A stretch of 64,000 bases of DNA, from the NCBI GenBank assembly GCA_014642895.1, contig BMJD01000001.1:1-64000 (forward strand). Direction: 5' to 3'. The notes under the pieces are model-generated. The model did no database searches. It had not been told where the DNA came from and worked only from the letters and a program-made list of their open reading frames with translations. The translations under genes and the position numbers were made by a program. Below are positions 32,618 to 41,954 of this stretch, one piece after another. Position 1 is the stretch's first letter. Every line of letters starts with the position of its first letter. The stretch is from Lentibacillus populi. GTDB lineage: Bacteria; Bacillota; Bacilli; Bacillales; Amphibacillaceae.

Positions 32618-32882
32618 TGGCATTCATCCAGTTTACGATATTTTCCTTGTTTGTCGTTATATGTTCTGGTGAATTTTGAGCGATTTCACCTTGGCGGCCG
32701 TAATTATAAATTTCCGGCAAAAGTTGCAGAAGCTGTTCATCGGTGATGCTGTTTTTGGCCATCATTGCCTGAACCAGCCGTTTTATTTGCTGGTATTCTG
32801 CAATTTCACCTGTGCAATCTTCGGTATGTTCACTCAATATATCATGTAATAGCATTAATTGATCATAAATGGTTAACGTCAT
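32595..32882 (-). CDS. ytzH: YtzH-like protein
   Basis: 95 residues on the minus strand, starting MTLTIYDQLMLLHDILSEH. Helical, with IKRLVQAMMAKNSITDEQLL and a NYGRQGEIAQN segment characteristic of YtzH in the Bacillaceae. Function unknown. Placed between ytmP and trmB as in B. subtilis. AGGTGA before the ATG. Confidence 0.85.
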   Translation of the reverse strand: MTLTIYDQLMLLHDILSEHTEDCTGEIAEYQQIKRLVQAMMAKNSITDEQLLQLLPEIYNYGRQGEIAQNSPEHITTNKENIVNWMNAINNVHLE

Positions 32883-32974
32883 TTAAATCACCTCACTTCT
32901 GTATTATTAGCATTTATTAGTAATCTATGCTTGACATAAATTGGTGGTTTTTAAAAAAGAGAGGTATAGAAATA

Positions 32975-33613
32975 ATGCGTCAACGTCACAAACCATGGGC
33001 TGATGATTTTCTGACAGCCAACAGCCAGCTTGTGATTCCAGAACCAGGTAAATACAGGGGCCACTGGCAGTCTGTTTTCGGAAATGAGAACCCGATCCAT
33101 TTGGAAATTGGTACTGGTAAAGGACAATTTTTAGCTGGTATGGCAAAACAATATCCAGATGTGAATTTTATTGGAATAGAAATAAGTAAAAGTGTTATCG
33201 TAACAGCTGCACAGAAGGTTATGGAAGTGGATCGGGATAATATTGTATTACTGAATATAGATGCCAATCACTTACGGGACGTTTTTGCTGATAACGAGAT
33301 AGCCACGGTTTATTTGAATTTTTCGGATCCATGGCCAAAAAATCGGCATGAAAAACGACGGTTAACCTTTCAGGCATTTTTAGAAAAGTACCAAACAATT
33401 TTGGATCAAGCGGGTGAAGTTGTTTTAAAAACGGACAACCGTGGATTATTTGAATATTCATTAGTCAGTTTTTCTGCGTTTGGGATGCAGTTGCAGGAGG
33501 TTAATTTAGATCTCCATAAGCTTCAGGATCCAACGAATATCATGACAGAATACGAAGAAAAATTTTCCGCGAAAGGACAAGTTATTTACCGCTGTCGAGC
33601 ACGATTCTTATGA
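32975..33613 (+). CDS. trmB: tRNA (guanine-N7-)-methyltransferase TrmB
   Basis: ATG 32975 (MRQRHKPWADDFL) follows AGAGAGGTAT; the frame is open further upstream. 212 residues with the SAM motif LEIGTGKGQF, then FIGIEISKSV and the substrate motif FSDPWPKNRHEKRRLT. It makes m7G46 in tRNAs. Corresponds to B. subtilis ytmQ/trmB in the same context. Confidence 0.95.
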   Translation: MRQRHKPWADDFLTANSQLVIPEPGKYRGHWQSVFGNENPIHLEIGTGKGQFLAGMAKQYPDVNFIGIEISKSVIVTAAQKVMEVDRDNIVLLNIDANHLRDVFADNEIATVYLNFSDPWPKNRHEKRRLTFQAFLEKYQTILDQAGEVVLKTDNRGLFEYSLVSFSAFGMQLQEVNLDLHKLQDPTNIMTEYEEKFSAKGQVIYRCRARFL

Positions 33614-33717
33614 AAAAATAGTCGTTGATATTCGGCTTTTTTATAGTAAAATGACAGCGCTTGCGCAACCTCTTGTGTTTAGCTAAACTGGAAGGAGAAA
33701 TAAAGGAGGGAAGAGAG

Positions 33718-34572
33718 ATGGAGACATTACACATAGGACGTGGAAGGCTGACGTGGTTAAATGGTGGCGTTAATTTTTTGGATGGCGGGGCCATGTTTGG
33801 AGTTGTTCCAAAAGCACTGTGGGGAAAAAAATATCCGTATAATGAAAAAAATCAAATTGAATTACGCACTGATCCGATCCTGCTTCAGATCGATGGAAAG
33901 AATTTTTTAATTGATTCGGGAATAGGAAATGGGAAACTAACGGATAAACAGCTGCGAAACTTCGGTGTCCTTGAAGAATCATTGATAGTAGAGTCGTTAT
34001 CAGCGTTAGGATTAACAACCGGAGATATTGATGCCATGCTGATGACCCATTTACATTTCGACCATGCATGCGGGCTGACAAAAAAGGAAGGAGAAGAATT
34101 TGTTCCTGTTTTTGAAAATGCTTCTATTTACGTATCGGCCGTTGAATGGAACGAAATGCGAAACCCGAATATTCGCTCGGTTAATACATATTGGGAAATG
34201 AACTGGAAACCGATCGTGCAGCAAGTAAAACCGTTTGAAAATGAATTAACAATTGTCGAGGGACTGAAAATGATTCACACAGGCGGGCATAGTGATGGGC
34301 ACGCAATCCTTGTTTTTGAGGACGGGGAGGAAAGCTTTATCCATATGGCCGATATTATGCCGACACACGCCCATCAAAACAAATTGTGGGCGCTTGCTTA
34401 TGATGATTACCCGGTGACATCGGTTCATCAAAAGGAGAAATGGATGAATATCGGCTATCAGAAAAATGCCTGGTATACGTTTTATCACGATGCCTATTAT
34501 CGTGCAATCAAGTTTAATGATGTTGGGGAAAAGATCGATGAAGTGAAGCGTGAACGATATGAGTATAAATAA
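33718..34572 (+). CDS. ytnP: YtnP quorum-quenching lactonase (metallo-beta-lactamase fold)
   Basis: ATG 33718 ([17 protein letters not shown]) has AAGGAGGGAAGAG directly upstream. 284 residues with the metal-binding [12 protein letters not shown] near residue 105 (HxHxDH), a later HTGGHSDGH and [12 protein letters not shown]. subtilis YtnP degrades acyl-lactone-type signals. Follows trmB after a terminator-free 104-bp gap with its own ribosome site. Confidence 0.9.
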   Translation: METLHIGRGRLTWLNGGVNFLDGGAMFGVVPKALWGKKYPYNEKNQIELRTDPILLQIDGKNFLIDSGIGNGKLTDKQLRNFGVLEESLIVESLSALGLTTGDIDAMLMTHLHFDHACGLTKKEGEEFVPVFENASIYVSAVEWNEMRNPNIRSVNTYWEMNWKPIVQQVKPFENELTIVEGLKMIHTGGHSDGHAILVFEDGEESFIHMADIMPTHAHQNKLWALAYDDYPVTSVHQKEKWMNIGYQKNAWYTFYHDAYYRAIKFNDVGEKIDEVKRERYEYK

Positions 34573-34668
34573 TTTCTATCGGCCGTTCTGTCGGGGCAGC
34601 TGTTCTGCTTTGCAATAGGTGGAATATGGGATTGAGAGGGAAAAAATGGATACATCTACTGGCTAACA

Positions 34669-34699
34669 AAAAAGCTGCTCTTATAAACGAGCAGCTTCT
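34669..34699. terminator. Terminator between ytnP and ytzB
   Basis: AAGCTGCTC pairs with GAGCAGCTT around TTATAAAC, with A-rich sequence on one side and TCTTCTT on the other. It can serve both converging genes. Confidence 0.75.
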
Positions 34700-34701
34700 T
34701 C

Positions 34702-35016
34702 TTATGTTGTTTGAATAGCGTCAATCACAGCGCCTGTTTCCATATCAACATGGAATTCAAATTGTTTGTTCTCCCCGTCGATGTTACGGGTAACACCACC
34801 ACGATAGGCGTTGTATGTTAAACCGTTTTTTTCAACCTGTTCTGGTTTCATATAAATCCATGAACCGCTAATCGGCCCTTCTCTTTTAAATGTTTCTTTT
34901 GCTTGTTTCAATGCTTTTTCCGGTGTTACTTTTTGTAATTGATCTACTTGACATTTTGCTAAATACCCAACAGCTACACCTAACCCTGCTGCTAGAACAG
35001 CCTTTTTCATTCCCAT
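34702..35016 (-). CDS. ytzB: YtzB, PepSY-domain membrane-anchored protein
   Basis: 104 residues on the minus strand, AGGTGATAATAAA before ATG 35016. An N-terminal hydrophobic segment (AVLAAGLGVAVGYLA) is a membrane anchor or signal. The rest matches the PepSY/YtzB pattern: TPEKALKQAKETFKREGPI and FEFHVDMETGAVIDA. Likely at the cell surface; role unknown. Confidence 0.85.
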   Translation of the reverse strand: MGMKKAVLAAGLGVAVGYLAKCQVDQLQKVTPEKALKQAKETFKREGPISGSWIYMKPEQVEKNGLTYNAYRGGVTRNIDGENKQFEFHVDMETGAVIDAIQTT

Positions 35017-35187
35017 TTTATTATCACCTCAAGCTACAAATTTAAAACCGGGTAACTTCACTTGTTAGTATACCGCAAAACTTAAAAAATAGAAAATGAA
35101 ATACGATAGTGGATGGTGGAAAGAGCAACAGCCTTTCCGTTATACTTAGATTAAGCAATACATAGAAAAGGGATGAGGGGAGAACAT

Positions 35188-36252
35188 ATGAAACAAGAGA
35201 CACTGGAGCTTTTTAAAACATTAACCGAATTACAAGGGGCATCAGGTAATGAACATCTCGTTCGCCAATTTATGAAGGGTGAATTGCAAAAATATGCAGA
35301 TGAGATTATTCAGGATAATTTAGGTGGCATTTTTGGTGTCAAAAAGGGCGAGGGTCCTAAAGTTATGGTTGCTGGGCACATGGATGAAGTTGGCTTTATG
35401 GTTACGCAAATTACGGAAAACGGGATGATTCGTTTTCAGACGCTTGGTGGCTGGTGGAATCAGGTCATGCTTGCGCAGCGCGTCCAGATAATGACAGCTA
35501 ATGGTCCGGTAATCGGAGTCATTGGATCCATTCCTCCGCATAACCTTACACCTGAACAGCGCAAAAAACCGATGGAGACAAAAAATATGCTGATCGATAT
35601 TGGTGCAGATGACCGTGACGATGCACGACAAATCGGGATTAAACCAGGGCAGGCAATCGTACCAATTTGTCCGTTTACCCCAATGGCAAACAGCAAAAAA
35701 ATCCTGGCAAAGGCATGGGATAATCGTTATGGATGCGGACTTTCCATTGAACTTTTAAAAGAATTGCAAAACGAAACCGTGCCAAATCAATTGTTCTCTG
35801 GTGCTACTGTCCAGGAGGAGGTTGGCTTACGGGGGGCACAGGTTGCCGCGAATATGATTCAGCCGGATATTTTTTATGCACTGGATGCATCACCGGCAAA
35901 TGACATGTCAGGTGACAAAAAGGAATTTGGACAATTAGGCGAAGGAGCCTTGCTAAGGATTTTTGACCGATCGATGATAACGCATAAAGGAATGCGTGAG
36001 TTTGTTTTAGAGACAGCTGAGTCGAATCATATTCCATATCAGTATTTTATATCCCAAGGTGGAACAGATGCGGGGAAGGTCCATCTGGCAAACGATGGTG
36101 TTCCATCAGCGGTGATTGGCATTTGTTCTCGTTATATTCATACGTCAGCATCAATCGTTCATGTGGATGATTACGCGGCAGCCAAGGAACTTTTAGTTAA
36201 GTTGGTAAAAACAACCGATCAAAATACGGTGGATTATATTCGTAGTAAATAA
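35188..36252 (+). CDS. ytoP: M42 family aminopeptidase YtoP
   Basis: ATG 35188 ([12 protein letters not shown]) is preferred because GAGGGGAG lies just upstream. 354 residues. Metal and catalytic regions of M42 enzymes are present: [12 protein letters not shown] near residue 65, [12 protein letters not shown] near 180, [13 protein letters not shown] near 210 and a late [15 protein letters not shown] cytosolic glutamyl/aspartyl-type aminopeptidase with two metal ions. Same position as in B. subtilis. Confidence 0.9.
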   Translation: MKQETLELFKTLTELQGASGNEHLVRQFMKGELQKYADEIIQDNLGGIFGVKKGEGPKVMVAGHMDEVGFMVTQITENGMIRFQTLGGWWNQVMLAQRVQIMTANGPVIGVIGSIPPHNLTPEQRKKPMETKNMLIDIGADDRDDARQIGIKPGQAIVPICPFTPMANSKKILAKAWDNRYGCGLSIELLKELQNETVPNQLFSGATVQEEVGLRGAQVAANMIQPDIFYALDASPANDMSGDKKEFGQLGEGALLRIFDRSMITHKGMREFVLETAESNHIPYQYFISQGGTDAGKVHLANDGVPSAVIGICSRYIHTSASIVHVDDYAAAKELLVKLVKTTDQNTVDYIRSK

Positions 36253-36257
36253 TTAAC

Positions 36258-36300
36258 AAAAAGCGGAAGCCGCAGAGCGCTGGAGCCGTACGTGGCTACG
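36258..36300. repeat. Possible degenerate dispersed repeat fragment
   Basis: AAAAAGCGGAAGCCGCAGAG is followed by CGCTGGAGCC and TACGTGGCTACG. Related-looking A-rich GCG/GCC starts occur at 43071 and, in the form AAAAGCGCAAGCGCC, at 49265, each directly after a gene. They resemble the short extragenic repeats common in Bacillaceae, but similarity is low. Confidence 0.3.
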
Positions 36301-36415
36301 TTATGACTGTCCGGCTAGTTGCATCATATGAAATTTGTAATTTCCCAAGTAAGGACCAAAACCGCTGCCGTGTTGGATGGTAGCGGCTAGCTTTTTGATT
36401 GTGAGGAATTCGTAA

Positions 36416-36922
36416 ATGAAAATTATCATTGGTTCGAAAAACCCGGCAAAAGTTAACGCTGTTCTAGAAATATTCCCGGCGTATACAGTAATTAATATGG
36501 ACGCAGCTTCGAGTGTATCCGCACAACCATTTTCAGATGAGGAAACAAGAGAAGGTGCGGTTAACCGGGCATTGGAATGTGTACAGAAAAACCCGAACAC
36601 GCTCGGAGTTGGTCTTGAAGGTGGCGTGATGTATGTAGAAGATCAGCTTTATTTGTGTAATTGGGGAGCGCTGGTTGACCAGGAAAGAAATATTTATACA
36701 GCAAGTGGTGCCAGAATTCCATTACCGGAAAAAATCAATACCGAATTAAAAAAAGGCCATGAATTAGGAGATGTCATGGATCAATTCGCCAAAAAACAAG
36801 AAGTACGGAAAAAAGAAGGGGCAATTGGTGTTTTCACGAATGAACTTGTTACGAGGAAGGAAATGTTTGTCCATATCATAAAACTGTTGCGCGGACAGTG
36901 GGAGTTTCATAACCGGTTTTAA
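36416..36922 (+). CDS. DUF84 inosine/xanthosine triphosphatase (YjjX-like)
   Basis: 168 residues, ATG 36416 with a GTGAGGAATTCG lead. It starts MKIIIGSKNPAKVNAVLEIF, has SAQPFSDEETREGAVNRA and GVGLEGGVMY, the DUF84 NTPase hallmarks. These enzymes remove non-canonical purine triphosphates such as ITP and XTP. It converges on ytoQ; a GCAGCGGAA/TTCCGCTGC hairpin lies between the genes. Confidence 0.85.
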   Translation: MKIIIGSKNPAKVNAVLEIFPAYTVINMDAASSVSAQPFSDEETREGAVNRALECVQKNPNTLGVGLEGGVMYVEDQLYLCNWGALVDQERNIYTASGARIPLPEKINTELKKGHELGDVMDQFAKKQEVRKKEGAIGVFTNELVTRKEMFVHIIKLLRGQWEFHNRF

Positions 36923-36955
36923 CATGCAGCGGAAAAGGATTCCGCTGCAACCCAA

Positions 36956-37396
36956 TTATTCAAAAATATAGTTTAATACATCAAGAGCCTGATCAACAGT
37001 TTCAACGGTAACATTTGCTTTATTCGATAGTTCTTTTAATGGGTGGATCAGTGATTCAGGGCGAATAATAATCGTTGGTTTATTCATCGTAATGGCAGCA
37101 CTTGCATCCATTGCCGTATTCCATTGTTTGTATTTTTCACCGAAAAGAGCAATGACGACATCCGATTTCTGCATTAACACTTGGGTTCGCAAGTTATTGA
37201 TGCTTGACGCTGCATCATCTTTATAAATTTTACCTGGTTGTTCGCCTAAAACATCTTCGCCAATATTATCTGATCGATCATGGTTTGTTTGTGGCGCTAC
37301 GAACGTTAACGGAAGCTTTTTTTCCTCTGCCTTCTTTTGTAAATCTTTACGCCAATCGTCATGAATCTGGCCAGCTAAATAAACGGTTAATTCCAT
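36956..37396 (-). CDS. ytoQ: YtoQ family protein
   Basis: 146 residues on the minus strand, starting MELTVYLAGQIHDDWRK. Contains FVAPQTNHDRSDNIGE and SDVVIALFGEKYKQWNTAMDA, read in two parts, the features of the YtoQ family, related to nucleoside 2-deoxyribosyltransferase-like folds. Activity not established. GGAGGGATT before the ATG. Confidence 0.85.
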   Translation of the reverse strand: MELTVYLAGQIHDDWRKDLQKKAEEKKLPLTFVAPQTNHDRSDNIGEDVLGEQPGKIYKDDAASSINNLRTQVLMQKSDVVIALFGEKYKQWNTAMDASAAITMNKPTIIIRPESLIHPLKELSNKANVTVETVDQALDVLNYIFE

Positions 37397-37592
37397 TCTA
37401 ATCCCTCCAAAACATGTTCATTATCATACTTCCATTTTAAAGACTTTTTTACGTAATGCAATCCTTCTGCATGGTTGGAAAAATATAACCTAGTCAAATA
37501 GCTGAAGTGCAGGATTTTCCTGCTTTAATCAGGTAGCTTTTTGTTGCTATCACAGAAAAACAAAGATACTATTACATTGGAGGTTGATGGAC

Positions 37593-37910
37593 ATGCAAAC
37601 ATTGGAAACAAAAGAGCAATTTGTAAAATATATAGAGAACGATTCGGTTATTGCATTATTCAGTGCGGATTGGTGTCCGGACTGCCGGGTGATCGAACCA
37701 ATTTTACCCGAAATTGAACATGCATATCCAGCGTTTACGTTTATATTGATTGACCGTGACCAATTTATTGAATTGTGCCAGGAATACGATGTCTTTGGTA
37801 TACCTAGTTTTATTGCATTTAAGGAGGGCGAAGAAATTGACCGGTTTGTCAGTAAAGATCGAAAAACGAAGGAAGAAATTGAGGCATTTTTGGACGGGTT
37901 GCCGGACTAA
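37593..37910 (+). CDS. ytpP: Thioredoxin-like protein YtpP
   Basis: ATG 37593 (MQTLETKEQFVKYI) is chosen: GGAGG at 37579-37583 is nine bases away, too close to the earlier TTG/ATG codons at 37584 and 37587. 105 residues with the redox motif ADWCPDCRV and the cis-proline strand FGIPSFIAF. A small cytosolic thiol-disulphide protein. In B. subtilis it also precedes ytpQ and ytpR. Confidence 0.9.
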   Translation: MQTLETKEQFVKYIENDSVIALFSADWCPDCRVIEPILPEIEHAYPAFTFILIDRDQFIELCQEYDVFGIPSFIAFKEGEEIDRFVSKDRKTKEEIEAFLDGLPD

Positions 37911-37945
37911 TTCCGATTGGAGCTTCCGTGAAGGAGGAATAAGCG

Positions 37946-38749
37946 ATGAAAATGACAAGCATAAAAATGAAACGGATCTTGGAAGAGCGGCTTGTGAATC
38001 CGGATTATCAGACTTCCTATAACAGGGATAAGGATACGTTTCGGATTGAATGGAAGGTTACGAAGCAGGGAGTTACGATTACGTTGCCGAACGTGATCGG
38101 AAAATATAATCAGCGCGGTGAGCAGGCAATTGATGAGTTAGTTGACCATATTACGGAGTCGCTGCGGATTATGAATCAGGAATATGAATTAACCGGGATG
38201 GAGAAGCATATTTTTCCGGTTATCCGGGCAACATCCTTTCCGACTGAAACGAAGGCAGGTACGACATTGGCCACAAAGGATCACACGGCAGAAACGCGGA
38301 TTTTTTATGCCTTGGATCTGGGGAAATCGTACCGGTTAATTGACGAACCGATGCTGGAAAAAGAAAACTGGACTTATGAACGAATTGACGAGATTGCAAC
38401 ATTTAATATTCGTTCATTAAAGGCCGATCCCAAAAAGGATACCGTAGCAGACAATGATTTTTATTTTATTGCAACACAAGACGGTTATGATGCAAGCAGA
38501 ATTCTAAACGAGGCATTTTTGGAAGAAATGAAAGCAAATAGTAAAGGGGAACTGGCCTTGGCGGTTCCGCATCAGGATGTTTTGATATTGGCTGACATTC
38601 AAAACAAAACAGGCTATGATATATTAGCACAGATGACGATGAAGTTTTTTGCAGAAGGCAGAATTCCAATTACATCCTTATCATTCATTTACGAGGATAG
38701 AAGATTGGAACCGATCTTCATTTTGGCAAAAAACAGGCCGGAGAAATAG
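37946..38749 (+). CDS. ytpQ: YtpQ (DUF1444)
   Basis: 267 residues, ATG 37946 with AAGGAGGAATAAGCG. The sequence SIKMKRILEERLVNP, FPVIRATSFPTET and FNIRSLKADPKKDTVADNDF is the DUF1444/YtpQ type. Function unknown; invariably beside ytpP and ytpR in Bacillaceae, so perhaps linked to translation or redox control. Fifteen bases before ytpR. Confidence 0.9.
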   Translation: MKMTSIKMKRILEERLVNPDYQTSYNRDKDTFRIEWKVTKQGVTITLPNVIGKYNQRGEQAIDELVDHITESLRIMNQEYELTGMEKHIFPVIRATSFPTETKAGTTLATKDHTAETRIFYALDLGKSYRLIDEPMLEKENWTYERIDEIATFNIRSLKADPKKDTVADNDFYFIATQDGYDASRILNEAFLEEMKANSKGELALAVPHQDVLILADIQNKTGYDILAQMTMKFFAEGRIPITSLSFIYEDRRLEPIFILAKNRPEK

Positions 38750-38764
38750 AAAGGATGAACGTAG

Positions 38765-39367
38765 ATGGATGTATTTTATAATCCGACGGGAATTGGTGAT
38801 GTACTCATTATTCCTTTAGACGATGGCAATCGCTATGAGATAAAGCAGGAGCACTATGGAGACATTACAAAGATTACAAATCAGCAGGGAAAAGTACTAG
38901 GATATAATATTTTTCAGGCTTCCACCCATTTCGAACTGTCTGATACCGGGAAATTCGTATTAACGGAGGGTTTGTTAAGCAAATTAAAAGCATTTTTTGC
39001 AAAAAATGGGCTGTCCGATAAGCTTGAGTTAGATTTAAGTCCGAAATTCGTTGTTGGCTATGTGAAAAGTAAAACAGCTCATGAAAATGCTGATAAGTTA
39101 AGTGTCTGTCAGGTTGATACCGGAGATGAAACCTTGCAAATCGTTTGTGGTGCACCGAATGTTGATTCCGGCCAGAAGGTTGTAGTAGCTAAGGTCGGGG
39201 CAGTAATGCCAAGCGGACTTAAAATTAAACCGACAAAATTACGTGGGGTTCCATCGAATGGTATGATATGTTCGCAAAAAGAATTAGGCTTGCCGAATGC
39301 GCCGAAAGAAAAAGGTATCTACGTGCTGGAAGACAGCTACAAAAAAGGAGATGCATTTCATTTTTAA
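38765..39367 (+). CDS. ytpR: YtpR, tRNA-binding (EMAP/Phe-RS beta-like) domain protein
   Basis: 200 residues. The C-terminal half is an OB-fold tRNA-binding domain: [40 protein letters not shown] and [20 protein letters not shown], as at the N-terminus of PheT. The N-terminal half is a DUF4479-type domain ([15 protein letters not shown]). It lacks any synthetase part and may act in trans on tRNA. Terminator at 39379 follows. Confidence 0.9.
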   Translation: MDVFYNPTGIGDVLIIPLDDGNRYEIKQEHYGDITKITNQQGKVLGYNIFQASTHFELSDTGKFVLTEGLLSKLKAFFAKNGLSDKLELDLSPKFVVGYVKSKTAHENADKLSVCQVDTGDETLQIVCGAPNVDSGQKVVVAKVGAVMPSGLKIKPTKLRGVPSNGMICSQKELGLPNAPKEKGIYVLEDSYKKGDAFHF

Positions 39368-39378
39368 GTGTAAGTTCA

Positions 39379-39415
39379 AAAAGCAACCTATGTCTTCAGG
39401 GCTTGGGTTGTTTTT
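39379..39415 (+). terminator. Terminator after ytpR
   Basis: GCAACC and GGGTTG form the stem with A5 on the left and T5 on the right of the hairpin. Confidence 0.65.
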
Positions 39416-39508
39416 CTGTTTAAAGGCTGATGTGAAATACACACTAACAAACAACATGAAAAACTGATAAAATAGAGTGGAAGAAGTTTTAAGCAGAGAA
39501 AGAAATGA

Positions 39509-41827
39509 GTGAAAAATATGTGGGACCAATGGAAGAAAAGAATAACGGATCTATTTTTTACAGAGGTAATAGAGGAAGAAGAAATAGAGAGAAAGCCACG
39601 TGAACACAGCTTTCATGATCAGGAACTACATACGAAGGTTGTGCATAAATACCCGAATCGAAAATCCTTTCGTTTTCCAGTGATCCCTGACGATCCTAAA
39701 ACGAATGAAGCGATAGAAAGACCGGCATTTGAACGAAAACGAAGAGAACCGAAAAAGCCGGCAGAGCCGCAAAAAACCGAGAGCAAAATAGAAAAACAGA
39801 CAACGGATAACAAGCCATTTCGCCCAACGGAAGTCCCGTCGCCAATTTATGGTTATCAAAAGCGAAAAAAGGAAAAAGAGGTAGAAGAGATTCCGGCGTT
39901 CGTCCGTAAACAGCAAACGGAGGAAGCGGCTGCGGCAGCTTTTGACTTGCCGGTGATACAGGAAACGAAAGAAACAAAGGAAACCAATGAACAACGGAAA
40001 GTAGGGGATAATGAAGCAGTAAAGAACCAGTCGGTATTACAAGAAAACAAGGAAACAGTAGGGCATCCCGCTGTAACTGACGAGAAGGAAGCGGAGAAGT
40101 ACGCGAAGGTCCAGCAAAATAGATCTAAACATACCGTGGACGAACATACTGAAAATGAAAAGCCAGAGCAGCAGGAAGTCGAGACTTCAGCAGAGATAAA
40201 TGGTGTACACGTCAAAGAATTACCAAAAAAGAGAAATCCAGTTGCTTCTCCAAACAGCAATAACCAACGAAAAGAACGTAAACGAAAGATAGAAGAACAA
40301 GCGAACAATAAGTCAAATCACACAGTGCCATTTAATGTCATGATGAGTGCAAACGACAAACGGAGGCATCGTGAGAGAAAACAAAGGATGAACACACTTC
40401 ATCCAATTGCACCCAATCCAAAAAGTGACATTCCGTATTATTTATTGGCCGACCCTGAACCGAAAAATAGTCAGGATCAACTGTGGGTAACGAACCAGCA
40501 GGAGCTTCTGGAACAAACGTTAAAATATTTTCATGTCAAGGCAAGGGTAGTCAATGCGACACAAGGACCTTCCGTAACAAGATTTGAAGTTCATCCGGAA
40601 ATGGGGGTGAAGGTCAGCAAAGTAAAAAATCTGAGCGATGATTTAAAATTGAATATGGCAGCAAAGGATATCCGTATCGAAGCACCAATTCCTGGAAAAA
40701 ATACCATTGGGATTGAAATCCCCAATCCGAAGCCGCAAATGGTTGGGTTACAGGAAATTTTTGCGACAGAAGCTTTTAAAACCAGCACATCACCGCTAAC
40801 AATTGCTTTAGGTTTAACCATTGAAGGCGCACCGTTAATCACCAATATTAAGAAAATGCCGCATGGTTTAATTGCTGGTGCAACCGGGTCAGGGAAAAGC
40901 GTGTGCATTAACACGATCCTGATTAGTCTGTTGTATAAGGCCAGTCATGAAGACGTTAAATTTCTGCTGATTGATCCAAAGATGGTTGAACTTGCGCCAT
41001 TTAATAATATCCCGCACCTTGTTGCACCAGTGATAACTGATGTAAAAGCAGCGACACAGGCCTTGAAATGGGCTGTTAATGAGATGGAAGAGCGATATGA
41101 GAAATTTGTCCATGAAGGTGTCAGGGATATTGAGCGATATAATCAAAAAATGAAGAAGCAAAACCGGATCGATGAGAAAATGCCGTTTTTGGTCATCGTT
41201 ATTGACGAGTTGGCTGATCTGATGATGGTTTCCCCGCAGGATGTCGAGGACGCCATATGCCGGATTGCACAAAAAGCACGGGCATGCGGAATCCATTTAT
41301 TGTTAGCTACACAGCGCCCATCAGTGGATGTTATAACGGGATTAATTAAGGCAAATATTCCGACGCGAATCGCGTTTAGTGTTTCATCACAGGTTGATTC
41401 AAGGACGATCATTGACACAAGCGGTGCTGAGAAGCTATTAGGAAAAGGGGATATGCTGTTTGTAGAAAATGGTGCTGGCAAGAGTGTACGGCTGCAAGGA
41501 GCATTTGTCTCGGATGACGAGATTGAACGGGTTACCAAGTATGCCAGAACGATTGCTCCTGCCAATTATTTATTTGAGCAGGATGAGCTGCTGGAGCAAA
41601 TCGATGTTGAAAACGAAGAGGATAACTTATTGGAGCAAGCAGTTGCCTTTGTTGTTGAGCAGCATAGTGCCAGTACATCATTATTACAACGCCATTTCAA
41701 AATAGGCTATAATCGCGCTGCCCGCTTAATGGATACAATGGAACGAAAGGGGATTATCGCTCAGCAAAATGGGAGTAAGCCAAGAGAGGTGTTAATTTCC
41801 AATTCACAACTGAAAATTCAGGAATAA
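39509..41827 (+). CDS. sftA: SftA, soluble FtsK/SpoIIIE-type DNA translocase (YtpS)
   Basis: Up to 772 residues; GTG 39509 or ATG 39518 are both possible. The N-terminal about 310 residues are hydrophilic, Lys/Glu-rich and probably disordered, with no membrane segments, which separates SftA from SpoIIIE. The motor follows, with Walker A GATGSGKSVCINT near residue 455 and Walker B LVIVIDELADLMM near 555, then a C-terminal winged-helix gamma domain (LLQRHFKIGYNRAARLMDTM) that reads KOPS/SRS-like sites. Moves chromosome ends out of the closing septum. Confidence 0.9.
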   Translation: MKNMWDQWKKRITDLFFTEVIEEEEIERKPREHSFHDQELHTKVVHKYPNRKSFRFPVIPDDPKTNEAIERPAFERKRREPKKPAEPQKTESKIEKQTTDNKPFRPTEVPSPIYGYQKRKKEKEVEEIPAFVRKQQTEEAAAAAFDLPVIQETKETKETNEQRKVGDNEAVKNQSVLQENKETVGHPAVTDEKEAEKYAKVQQNRSKHTVDEHTENEKPEQQEVETSAEINGVHVKELPKKRNPVASPNSNNQRKERKRKIEEQANNKSNHTVPFNVMMSANDKRRHRERKQRMNTLHPIAPNPKSDIPYYLLADPEPKNSQDQLWVTNQQELLEQTLKYFHVKARVVNATQGPSVTRFEVHPEMGVKVSKVKNLSDDLKLNMAAKDIRIEAPIPGKNTIGIEIPNPKPQMVGLQEIFATEAFKTSTSPLTIALGLTIEGAPLITNIKKMPHGLIAGATGSGKSVCINTILISLLYKASHEDVKFLLIDPKMVELAPFNNIPHLVAPVITDVKAATQALKWAVNEMEERYEKFVHEGVRDIERYNQKMKKQNRIDEKMPFLVIVIDELADLMMVSPQDVEDAICRIAQKARACGIHLLLATQRPSVDVITGLIKANIPTRIAFSVSSQVDSRTIIDTSGAEKLLGKGDMLFVENGAGKSVRLQGAFVSDDEIERVTKYARTIAPANYLFEQDELLEQIDVENEEDNLLEQAVAFVVEQHSASTSLLQRHFKIGYNRAARLMDTMERKGIIAQQNGSKPREVLISNSQLKIQE

Positions 41828-41854
41828 TTTTTTCCTTGTCGAACCAGATATATT

Positions 41855-41941
41855 CTTATATGATAGGTTATAAGCGTGTTCAAAACGATCAGACCACTTC
41901 TTACTATAGAGAAACGGCAAACTGTCACACTATCATATAAG
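41855..41941. repeat. 12-bp inverted repeat before the NaPRT gene
   Basis: CTTATATGATAG (41855-41866) and CTATCATATAAG (41930-41941) are exact inverses 63 bases apart. The right arm overlaps the ribosome site AAGGAG of the next gene, so pairing could hide it. Confidence 0.5.
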
Positions 41942-41954
41942 GAGAAGCAAACCT

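Noticed and set aside
39619..40308. Several minus-strand frames opposite the N-terminus of sftA
   Set aside because: They mirror the Lys/Glu-rich disordered part of SftA and have no start signals.
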